Shown piece by piece: positions 1-31,900 of a DNA stretch of 64,000 nucleotides (position 1 is the stretch's first letter; every line of letters begins with the position of its first letter). The notes beneath the pieces are model-generated. The model worked only from the letters and a program-made list of their open reading frames with translations, searched no databases and was not told the origin of the DNA. Source of the stretch: Liolophura sinensis (Eukaryota; Mollusca; Polyplacophora; Chitonida; Chitonidae); contig NC_088295.1 in the NCBI RefSeq assembly GCF_032854445.1, positions 35,434,510-35,498,509 of the forward strand, written 5' to 3'. The translations under genes were made by a program, and so were the position numbers.

Positions 1-85
1 AACCCATAGTCTTGTATCTGGAATTACAATCCCAATGATCGTATTAATGCCCCTGGTTTTTCTGTGTTGTTTTTTTTTTTTTCAG

Positions 86-20286
<20,201 letters not shown>

Positions 20287-21459
20287 GGAGCCAGGGAAAG
20301 CAGCACAGTGTGACTGCAGCAAAACCGTGGAATATGGATCACAGAGACACCAGTTAAGGGTTGTGTTTGAGCTGAGAAACCATGGTTGTCAAGAACATTG
20401 TGGAGCCCGTTAGAATTATTTTTTCGTGTGATGGACTGCAAGTCCTTGCACAAGAACCAGTACACATTTAGGAATGTGTCGTCAGTTTTTACAAGGAAAT
20501 TTCTCTGACTTAATAGTGTTTTTGTGGGATGAAATTGGTAAAAAAATGAATAATGTTTATTGGAAATGAGGCCATGGGTCGCAGAAGTTTATCCTGAGGG
20601 ATTACTTTTGTGATAGCATGAAGAGAGTGGGCAGAGCTTAAGCAGAAGTGGAAAAGTTTCTTAACAGAGGAGTAAAAAGTGTCCGAGAATTGTGTGAAAT
20701 ACCATATTGTAGATGTGTGAATGTTGATGGCAGAAATTGTTCATCCAATGAGAACTGATCGACAGATTAAGAAGAATTATACAAGCATTGAGAAGAAGTG
20801 GACAGCTAGTCAGTTTTGTGTGTGGCTTGGAGTGCCAGGTGATATTGAAGGACGGAGACGTGTAACTGTTGTGCCAGTCACAGGTCATTCAAATGAGGAA
20901 TTGTGGACATTTGCATAAGGTACTGATATTGTTTCTTCGTTTGGAGTATGTAAATTCTTTTTCTCCAAGAGTATGCTCAAGACTGATCCCAGAACACCGT
21001 GATTTCCTGAATATGTCTTGTTTATACCTCGCTCAAATGTAACTTCCTGAGAAATGAACTTCAAAATCATTTAAGGCGAAGATAGTTACTGACTTGGTTC
21101 CAGACTTTTACTTGAGTTAAATGTAAGGAAGAGGTTGAATTCAGCAGGAGATGTTAAATGTGCAACCTGTCATAGGAGTAGTGTGTCTTTGTCTATTATC
21201 AGAACAGGAGTGAAATGACTGATGCATATTGCAGTCAGTTTTCAGGTACAGCTAATACCAGTTAAAGTTTTGGTGTCGAATGATACCATCATCAAGGAAA
21301 ACCAAATCTCTAATAGGTAAACCAGTCGTGAGGTGTAACCAAGGTTACACATGCAGCTATATGGTGCGACAAAGTGAAGAGTGCAGCGAAGACGGGCACA
21401 ACTGGCTGCATGGTACCACAAAGTGGATACTGCGACAAAGATAGGCACAGTCAGCATGG
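20287..21459. other. SUZ12 3' UTR / downstream flank
   Basis: Non-coding sequence after the SUZ12 stop. I see no AATAAA close to the stop, so the 3' end cannot be placed. Confidence 0.5.
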
Positions 21460-21900
21460 TACCCCCTAGTAAACAGTACAACCAAACAGGCATAACCATC
21501 TTAATGGTGCCGCCAGTTGAGGAGTAAAATCAGAGACAGACAACCAACAGCATGGTGCCCGCCAATCACACAGTACAACCAAACAGGCACAACCATCTTT
21601 ATGGTGCCACCAGTTGAGGAGTAAAATCAGAGAGACTAAACCAACAGCATGGTGCCCCCCAATTAGACAGTACAACCAAACATGCATAACCATCTTTATG
21701 GTGCCACCAGTTGAGGAGTAAAATCAGAGACAGACAACCAACAGCATGGTGCCCCCAATTAGACAGTACAGCCAAACAGGCACGACCATCTTTATGGTGC
21801 CACCAGTTGAGGAGTAAAATCAGAGAGACTTAACCAACAACATGGTGCCCCCCCAGTTAGACCGTACAACCAATCAGGCATAACCATCTGCATGGTTTCC
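21460..21900 (+). repeat. 97-bp minisatellite, about 4.5 copies
   Basis: The motif AACCATCTTTATGGTGCCAC starts, with variants, at 21494, 21591, 21688, 21784 and 21882 (steps of 97, 97, 96 and 98). Between them recur GTTGAGGAGTAAAATCAGAG and CCAACAGCATGGTGCCC. It may fall in the SUZ12 3' UTR or just beyond. Confidence 0.9.
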
Positions 21901-24900
21901 ACCACGTGGAGAAGACAAGTTTTGTGCTGGGATCTTGGACTTTAGAGCAAAGTTATGAGTTAAATTGAACCTGGGACTTAATATGCAAAAGAAGTGGTGT
22001 GATGGTTAATGCCTGGTGTTAATTCCATCAGCAAAATACCTCAACACAAACTGTGCCATACTGGGATCAGTTGTGTATTCGATGCGGCATTCCAGCAAAT
22101 CCTGCCATCGCTTATGACCACTGGCTGTGACTTCTCTGCTCTCATAGTTCATCCTCAAAATGGCATGCCCACACCTACATCACATTGTTCAGGTGGTAAC
22201 TCAGGAAGCAACACTTCCACCTTTAACCTTTGTCCTATTTTTTTAAATCACCCACATGTACAGGTTACATGGGTTTATAGTAGATGTGGTGGTACACTGT
22301 CATGGCTGACACAGCCTCAGTTTAATTTGTTTATTGACCAACATTACCAGTATATTGTACACATGATCATCATGAAGAAACGTTCATTAAGGGTTCAAGT
22401 TACACTTACAGTTAGCTGTGGCAAGCAGCTCTATAGGTCACCTGGTTGGTCAGTCTGTGTGTTGGTTGGACCAAATGTTGTGTTCTTGAATGCAAAACCA
22501 TGACTTTCTGTGGATGTCTTGAGTGTTGCAAATTTGCATTTTGTTTAAAAGTCTGACAAGTTTTTCTTCATCTTGTCTGGAATTCTTCATCAGATCTGCT
22601 GGTGTATGTATAGATATTTTGTGGGTTCATTTTACCTCTTGCCTGTCATTTTGCATTGGAAAATGTCTGCTATTTTCATGTATATCTACTTGATTGAAAT
22701 CAGATGTGACTAAGTCCATCTTTTTGTTAATCAGTCCAGTTTTTGACATCCTGTCTTTTAACATGGGCCCCATATCTTTTGGTATGGGCCATTCATTGGA
22801 CGAAGGGCTCGGTGAAAGGCGTAAAACAATAATGTCGTGGCTATTGCAGATTTATTCTTGATTTCCTAACAATGTTAAAAAAAAAAGAAGTGTGAGTTTA
22901 AGCACTGATTATTCCATACATGAATAAAGAAGGTCTGGTGTCAAACTATCAAATAATGGTTAAGTTTATGTAACACTGCTCTTACAAAGTTTAAGGTCAA
23001 ATTTTGTAAATCCACTTATAAATCAGTAAACCTCTGTCGAAAGCAAATTCCAGATATGCCCAATTTCCCACAGTGCAGATTGGCTGGTCAGAGCATCGTT
23101 GTGCAGATTAATGAAAAAAAATCTCCTCTGACATTTGTCATTTACAAAGGGTGTCTGCGTGGATCATTTTCAGAGGACATTGTCCTGGTTCATTTTCGGA
23201 GGGAACCTGCCAGGGTTATTTTGGGTGGTCATGTGGCAATGTCTGATATTTACCTGGCAGGATATACTCAGGGATGCTTGGTTCCTTGCCAAAAACAAAC
23301 CATTTGGTTAACAATCATGAACAGATATACATCTGAACATCCATATTCATGATAGGAGATGTAAGATCAGATTAGCCATTTTAAGATATTTTTTATCTCG
23401 TTTTTATATCTTTCTTACAGTACCAGATTGTCATATTATTATTTAATAGCACTTAAGATAACCTTTTTAGCTGTGAAAAGTAGGTAGGTGCACATTGTAT
23501 CATTCTGCATAAGGCTGAAAACTAACGAAGTTTTGTAAAAGTGGCTCCTGATATTGTTGCTTTGAAATCTGGGGAATGAAATGCCTAAGGATGATCTTGC
23601 ATTGAGTTCTAGATAATGACAGTATCTGATATTTTTAGGTACTAAAACCAACAAATTTAGAGCATGGCAATGTGCTGTAGATATTAAAGATTTGCAGCAT
23701 CTTGCACCTCTGCTTGCTCCCTACATTGACAAAGGCTAATTGTTTTATGAACATGTAGGATTTGGATATTGATTTATGTCTTTGATTGGTGTTTTTATGG
23801 TGTAATGGGTCAGGTTTGTGGGTGGAGATAGCTGGAGTAAACCAGCACTATTTACCAGAAATACCTAACAAACCTCATGTTTCCCAGCTGCAGCCAGACC
23901 AGTAAGCTGGTCACATGGTCACAATGGTTGATCTGTTGTTTCATGATGCTGTAGCGGACTAATCCAACAAGAAATCAGATGCGGATATTTATGTACACAA
24001 ATAATAATGCTAGATGCTATCGTGTAATATCTTAAAAAATATTTATTAATGTTTGCCTATGTCATACACTCATAAAAAAAGGATGCAGGCAATATGCAGA
24101 CCCTGCTCATCAAAGTGACTTTAACCCTTTATTAACTTGGACCACACTAATTTAAATTGGTGCTTTACAGACAGAATGAATCTTTTTTTTTTTTTCAATG
24201 TCAGAGGCAGGGGTATAAAAATAAAACTTAAAAATCATCTAATCTGTTGGAAGTGAGGACTGTTGTGATCATTTTTCTTGTTAAGGAAATACTTACATGA
24301 TCAGAAAGCCTTAACGTATAGGAACATCCTAAAAGCATTAAGATTGGACAGAAGAAAAAGGTGGATTTTCAGTGTTACATTTATTCCATATTTGTTCCAA
24401 AATTGTCGCTTTAGTCAAAATTGTAACATAATTAACATTATCCAAGTTCAATGTTTTATTCTGGTACTTAAGGTGGTCTTTGTGTCAGCGTCTTTGTATA
24501 ACAAGGCCTGCAATGAGAATGATACCTTAACAGGTACAGAAGGTTAATGTACGTAGTAATGTTAGTCGCGCATTACAACAGTTTACAAATTACAACTGCC
24601 AGTCAACTGTAGGTCTAATTGCTGTTACCTTGCAGAGTTATATGTTAGTTTTTTTTTTTTTCATGTTACAGTACATGTAATGGCATGGTTGCCTGAGTTT
24701 CATATAACATCACAAGATCACTGTACTTTCACTTGAGTCATGACTGATTCATTATTCATGCAAACTTCAGCACATGTACACGGCCGGCAATTTTACTCAG
24801 GAAAAACTCTGCGAGCAACAGTTTGATGGAATATGGTAGAGTATTGTATCGGTATAAACCTGGTACAAGTATAAGCTGAAAGTACTACACTTCTCACTAG

Positions 24901-27340
24901 TGTCAGAGTGAAGTGAAATCATCACCCAGGAAATAAGGTCTGGTGTAAGGGAAATGGTATGACTTGACTTAAGTGTTCAGGTTGTAGAGGTACAGCTCTT
25001 CTCACATGGAATAGAATGACTGTGTATATTACAGTAGCAGTATAACAATACCAGCTGCATGTATATCGTGGCTATAAAGGAGGAAGTGGAAAATGTTCAT
25101 TTTTGTCAAATATCCTCAGAATCGATTGGTCAGGTTGTGGTAAAGAAGCTAACACACCTCTTCTCCAAGATATGTCTGTCGTATTGCCAGTGTGATGTTA
25201 AACCCTTATGGTTCATCCATTATGTTTCTACGTGTTGAGCATTTCTCCTTAATTTCTGTCCGTCTTTACATAGGAATTGAGGATGACATAAGCTGGCATG
25301 ATAAATTGAAAAGATATACATTATGTGACTAATGTTCAACTACCTGCTTACAGTAGTAGTGTTAAACATTTTCAGATACATGTATCTGTCCTTTGTTAAG
25401 TAAATTTAGTGTAGTTATTTTTTGACACAATATCTAACCTGCTAGTTGTTTGTTGACCTGGAAAGTCCATGTTCTCTTTGGTCTTGTTGCTGTTTGGATT
25501 AATACACTTAATACAGATGTAAAGTCAGTGGTGAATCAACTAGTTTGCTAGTGGTGTGCTAGTGGTTTGCCAGTGGTTGGCTGGTGGTGTACCAGTGGTT
25601 GCTAGCAGTTTACCGGTAAATGCTATCAGCCACCTGCCACATTGTTGTACCAGGGCCGTCTTCTTATCACATAAAGGATATACACCACAGTATTTTTAAT
25701 GCAGACAAAGTGTATTGCAAAGTGTTAAATGTACAGGACACACAATTCATTGTTCACAGATGCCATGTATGCTTGTAATTTGATTTCTAGGGAATGTACA
25801 TTGTATATTTGAGTAACATTAGCATTTAATTTAATGCATATCTTTTGAATATGGCCTACTTGAGAAGGCCCTGTTTTATGCTTAACATGTTAGCACTGTT
25901 ACTATACTTTAAAATTTAAGAGAAAAGAATTCAGTTTGACATTGTAATCAGATGTCCAAACAGCTTTGGAGCTATGTATAAAGTGTATATAAATTATGAG
26001 ACCAGGGACCATTTGCATGCATCAGATCAGTTTGGTTTGGCATCACCAATTGCTGCTGTTTCTTCATTTTTATAGTCTGTTCTTATTATGGTCACTTGTG
26101 AATCTGTATGAAAAAAGAAATTTGCACATTTTCATTTTTGATATGTATATTTAAATAAGTATCTAAATGGAGGAGGCTTGTGTGATAGAGAGATAAGCTG
26201 ATAAGGTGGGAAGGGCCTGTAAATTGACAAAGTTTGTCAAAGTTTGAAAGTAAACATAAGAAGGGCAAAGTTATGGGTTGCTATTTTGAAATTGCAGAGG
26301 GGGAAGTGTACAGAGCTTAAAATATTTACATTTTATGATTTAGAATCCATGTGTGTTTGAGGGTTGTTTTATCATTTTATGCACAAACTGTAATCATTCA
26401 GAAATAAACAATTTGTGGCCAAGCAATATGAAGGAATGTGCAAGACTCAATTTTAGTTGATCAATCCTACTGAATTCAGTGCGCTGATCTGTATGTATAG
26501 ATTTGCCCGACAATATAGTTGATATAAGACATTCTCTCGTTATTAACCTCAGCCACTGCTAGCTGTAAAAAGACTGATTGCTTGAAATTTCTTTTGCCTT
26601 TCAACGTTATTGTATAGTTGAATCATACCAATCAAAATCCCTTTGCTCAGACAGCAGTACCTTCATCGGGAACTGGATGCTACATTGTGCACGTAGTAAT
26701 CACAAGTAAACGATACAAGGTACATCTGCCTGGTTTCCTCCACCATGATGCTGGCCGCTGTCTTAAAAGTGAAATATTTTTGAGCACAGTGTAAAACACC
26801 AATCAAATCCATCAAATCAAATCACATCTGACTGCCACTGTGTTATTGCCAAAAATTCGGAAAGTGACAGTATGCTGTCAGCACAGATCACTCACATTAA
26901 GCTCTATGGAAGCCATGGTGCCACTGATCTCCCATAACCAGTGGAAATGCATCCAAGGTCACCGGGGAATCCTTGCATTCCCTAAAAGGCATCAGACGCT
27001 TGTGTTCTGGGGTTAAGCTCTAGGTCCTCCTTTTAATGTCATCTTCTGGTGCCCAAGTTAACATTCCCATCCTTGCATTAAATAAATGAGAACCATGGTA
27101 TTAATACAGGAGACACACCATATTAAAAGTCACAATGAGAACTTATTCCGTAAAACTTTTATTCACTTCAATTCTGATGTAATAACAATTCGTTATTTGG
27201 GGGAAGCTGACAAGCTTGACCTGCATGAATGTGAAAATAGAATCGGCCCACTGCCTTCTCCTAAGAGAGGTGGCTTGAATAGTTTACATAGCCAACTTGT
27301 TTTTCCAACTGAAGTGCTGCCCATCAAGCAGATCCATATT
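21901..27340. other. Intergenic stretch between convergent SUZ12 and METTL22
   Basis: No gene supported. The open frame 22009-22503 has no recognisable domain. A short SINE fragment (26726-26808) and a small 11-bp GCTAGTGGTGT-type tandem (about 25545-25610) are present. Confidence 0.5.
26726..26808 (+). mobile_element. SINE 3' fragment
   Basis: CTGGTTTCCTCCACCATGAT, GGCCGCTGTC and AAACACCAATCAAAT match the SINE tail. Confidence 0.75.
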
Positions 27341-28610
27341 TACTGAACAAAAATGTGAATGCAACACTCAAAATCAACTGCATTATCAAATTCCTTTCAC
27401 TACCGTTTTTCGGTGGGGTGGCATGAAATGGGCTCTTAGCAATACATTTCCATAACTGATGGCAACGGACAACGGATTGTAAAGCTGAGTATGTCCGCCA
27501 TTTGCCTGCTGCACTGCTACACATCGTCGACGCATAGACCTGATGAGATGGTCAGTTGTGACTTGTGGAATGTTTTCCCACTCCTGTGAGAGGGCTTAAA
27601 CCGAACTCTGCGATGTTACCCAGAGATGGAAGTCGCCGATGAACATGCCGGGGCGAGGACATCTCGCAGGTGTTCGTTTGGAGACAGTTCAGGTGAATAC
27701 GCTTGCCAGTCCAGCACTGAGAGTACTGAGAAGTTGAGAGCGATGGCTTATCCTCGCCCACACAAGTACCCGACCACCTCCATATTGCACCCTGTGCATG
27801 AAGGCTGTGTTAGCACAGCGCTCACCGACCCACCACCAATACCGGCTGTCTCCCTTCAGCTCTGTTTTGATGCACACTGGATTCAGCTAAAAACATAACA
27901 TGCCGCCATTGTGTCAAAAGCTAACGAACATGAATGTTATGCCAGTGGTCTACGGGCTCGCAAATTCGCTTCTCTGAAGCGATTCCGAACTGTTTGAGTG
28001 GAATCCGGTTATTATGGAGCCCGTCTGTTTCATTAGCTGTGGCTGTCGCTGGCCTGAAATGGTCGCCGAAGAAGCGAATATGGCGTTCTTGGTCGGGGGT
28101 AGTTACACGCGGTCAGCGGGAATGCAGGCGATTAGCTGTCGTACCGAATTCTTCATGACGTCTTCTGAGACGACCAATCATTAATAAATTAAGTTTAAGG
28201 GCTCTGGCGATAGCTCTAAGGGTCATGTCAGCGTTGGCACAACCCGTTGGTTTTGTCGCACCTCTGGCGTTGTACCTTTTGACTGAACTTGTACCGTAGG
28301 GGTGGCCTTGTGTACACCTGAGGGTAAGAAGTGCCAGGGAAGACCTTACAGATAACTGAATACTACAGGTAGGGCCATACCTGTCTGACAGGTAAAAATG
28401 GTGAACAGACTTGAAGTCAACATTGGTTTTGGAGACTGGAATGTAAACTGGGTAAGGCGTAAAACACCAATCAGATAGATAAATAAATGAAAACTGGTGT
28501 AACATTTTGGTCTTAGCCATTCCTCCGGTATTATATTGACAAAAATCACAGCATTATCTTGTGAAACATCGCAAAAACAAGAGTGTTTGCATTTATATTT
28601 TTGTTCAGTA
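27341..28610 (-). mobile_element. Degenerate Tc1-like DNA transposon
   Basis: Inverted ends of about 27 bp: left 27343-27369 begins CTGAACAAAAATGTGAATGC, right 28581-28608 ends ATATTTTTGTTCAG, each bordered by TA (27341-27342, 28609-28610), the Tc1/mariner target duplication. Size is about 1.27 kb, normal for the family. The minus strand encodes transposase pieces in the right order: helix-turn-helix-like MTLRAIARALKLNLLMIGRL and RRRHEEFGTTANR (about 28140-28230), PRVTTPDQ (just below), RVQYGGGRVLVWARIS with preceding GDSRYWWWVGERCAN (27700-27860), and C-terminal WENIPQVTTDHLIRSMRRRC (about 27520-27590). Several stops and frameshifts make it dead. A SINE tail sits inside at about 28450-28490. 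Confidence 0.88.
28450..28490 (+). mobile_element. SINE tail nested in the Tc1-like element
   Basis: GTAAGGCGTAAAACACCAATC followed by ATAAATAAAT inside the Tc1-like 5' region. Only the tail is recognisable. Confidence 0.6.
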
Positions 28611-28917
28611 TATTTAACGAAAAGTCAAATGGGACAAACCTGCATTTGTCTGGTTGATTGAAACAAAAAGTAATTTTCATCACACTGTACCATTTGTGTG
28701 GATTTTTAGCTTTTTAATCAAATTTAAATGCTTGTGATGTCACTCTATTCAGAAACTCTAATTTATCTGTGAGGAAAGAACGGCAGCCTTACTTTCTTAC
28801 ATTCGTCTGGCAGATTAGGTAATACATGTCGCTGTACATAAAGAATCACAATTAAAACACATCCTCAGTGCTGTCTGTGCACTTCCTATTCCCTGCCACC
28901 CCTAAACACAGAAATGC

Positions 28918-28923
28918 TTTATT
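28918..28923 (-). terminator. Poly(A) signal AATAAA for METTL22
   Basis: AATAAA on the minus strand, 21 nt past the proposed METTL22 stop (28945). Its position supports the proposed last exon and implies a very short 3' UTR. Confidence 0.5.
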
Positions 28924-28944
28924 ATGTAACACTAATGCAACTGT

Positions 28945-31900
28945 TTAAGTGGCGGAAAGGCCTTGTAATTGTGGGTTCCTGGATAACTGTCCTCGGTGCT
29001 TTGTGCCTTGTATTTTGTCATCCAGGATTGTACAGTTACTTCTCCTTTCTCCACACCAGAACACCTTGAAAAACAGGCAAGTCATAAAAACATGAAGATC
29101 AGACAAAATAAATAGGTGGATTTTCAGTTTTCTTTTTATTTCATTTCTGGATTTTTTTTGTGTTGTCTTGCCGGTAAAAGTGAATACAAAATTGGTGTCA
29201 CATAATGAGAGACAAATAACTGTGCACAATATATCTCCATCAATGTCAGATAACCTTACTATGAGAAGTAAGAGTGACATCACACATTCTTACGGCCAAA
29301 GACATTTTCCATGTGACCATATATAATAACTACTCCATTAAGACAGAACAATTCGGTCCATATCAGCGCAAATAGTGAACTCCTATTCTTCCTCCCCTTG
29401 GTCAACTCAGAGTTATCTCCCCTTAGTCCACTTGAATTTGGTACACACGTGCATAGATAGATCTAACGTCTAAATGTTGATGAGATTTTCCAAATTTCCT
29501 GTGAAGTTTAAGATAGCATTGTTAATAATTATATTTTTATAACAAATAACTGCAAAGGATCTAAAATTTCGCCCCAAAATATTTAGAAGCAAATAAATGT
29601 CACAAAATACAATATAATATTTAGTGTGCCGAGCCTTACGCTTTCCAGTGGAATATCATCCTGCCTTTCAAATAAACCTCAAGATACCTTTCTAAGATGA
29701 ATGAAAATCTTAGAATTGGTAAAAATGGCCAACTGTGTCATGGTCAATATTTTGAGTTATTTAGAGTCAGTTCAGAGATGAAATAAAGATAATATTGTAC
29801 GAGTAATGACACATTCATGAAAGTTTTTAGTCTGCTTCAATACATACACATAGAACTACCTCATCACATACCTACCAGCTGAGGTGTTCTCTTATACTGG
29901 AAACACTGGGGGAAGTTTATCTCTACTTGTTCTACTTCATATCGCAGTCCGTTGTCTGTACACAAGTGCAGGTCCTTCAGACACTGCCTGAAGTGATCAT
30001 AGGCTGGACACACCACATCACAGTCAGTGATGGTGAAAACTAGCCTAAAAAGCAGAGAGAATATGCCCAATCCAAAGTAACTTTTTAAAAATATTTGTAA
30101 TAAGTGAAAACTACATTGGATGATGTTTATGCTTCTCGCCTAGTATTTTAAATTTTGGAAGATTTTGATAATGGCCAAGATATAGCAATGATCTGTGAAA
30201 AGAATTTGCCCAGTTATGGAGATGCACTTATCAGAAACTATGTGAGACGAAGCAAAATACTGAAGGAACACAAAGCTTTCTCCATTCACAACATTCAAAT
30301 GAAGCCATAACTCTAATAAATCATGGCTGACCATGTCTCCAACACAATGTGCTAAAAGCAAGCCTTATGATAGCAACCTATAGCAATACCTAAATATTGT
30401 CCACATCCTGTCTGTCACTGATAGCATCTTTAGCTATACTCTAAGTAAGCATAAAAATAGCTGCCAGACATTGACCTAAACTCACCTTTTCTCCAAACTC
30501 AGGTAGAGTACTTTAGCAGGTGGTTGTGACATGAAGTGATGGAAAGTGCGGAAAAAGCCTTCTGTGAGATCCTCGTCATATACAACTGTGAACGAACCAT
30601 ATGGCAGTGTAATGTGGCTTAGCTAATTACTGTGTCGTAAAGGATACAGGAAACATTTGGTGTTTACTTCATAATATTCAGCTTAAGATGTGCTATCATA
30701 ACATATAATTTATTCACTCATTCGATTTATCTGATTGGTGTTTTAAGCCATACTTAAGAATATTTCACTTATACGATGGTGGCCAGCATTATGTTGAGAG
30801 GAAACGTAGAAGTATACCGTGGCTCTCGAAACTCACTTATAAAAACATGCATATACACTACATACTGGGTAATAAATGTATATTCTTTTTATCAGTTACT
30901 ATTATTTACCAATATATTCTGTAACCCTCGCCTGTTTTAATATTGCATAAGACTCCCATTAGTGTGCATGCAAATCGCTTGTCTCATAGAACTGACAAGT
31001 CTGTTATAAAAAAGAATGTTGTTAATTATAGTCATTTACAGGTAGTAAATCTCAATGGCTTATGGCATCATTATGGTTATTTACATGTAGTAAATCTCAA
31101 TGGTTTATGGCATCATTATGGTTATTTACATGTAGTAAATCTCAATGGCTTATGGCATCATTATGGTTATTTACATGTAGTAAATCTCAATGGCTTATGG
31201 CATCATTATGGTTATTTACATGTAGTAAATCCCAATGGTTTATGGCATCATTATGGTTATTTACATGTAGTAAATCTCAATGGCTTATGGCATCATTATG
31301 GTTATTTACACGTAGTAAATCTCAATGGTTTATGGCATCATTATGGTTATTTACATGTAGTAAATCTCAATGGCTTATGGCATCATTATGGTTATTTACA
31401 CGTAGTAAATCTCCATGGTTTATGGCATCATTATGGTTATTTACATGTAGTAAATCTCAATGGCTTATGGCATCATTATGGTTATTTACATGTAGTAAAT
31501 CTCAATGGCTTATGGCATCATTATGGTTATTTACACGTAGTAAATCTCAATGGCTTATGGCATCATTATGGTTATATACATGTAGTAAATCTCAATGGTT
31601 TATGGCATCATTATGGTTATTTACATGTAGTAAATCTCAATGGCTTATGGCATCATTATGGTTATTTACATGTAGTAAATCTCCATGGTTTATGGCATCA
31701 TTATGGTTATTTACATGTAGTAAATCTCAATGGTTTATGGCATCATTATGGTTATTTACATGTAGTTAATCTCCATGGTTTATGGCATCATTATGGCCAT
31801 TTACATGTAGTAAATCTCAATGGCTTATGGCATCATTATGGTTATTTACATGTAGTAAATCTCCATGGTTTATGGCATCATTATGGTTATTTACATGTAG

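Noticed and set aside
22009-22503. 164-codon open frame
   Set aside because: No recognisable motif, and no flanking exons; it lies in an intergenic stretch beside a minisatellite.
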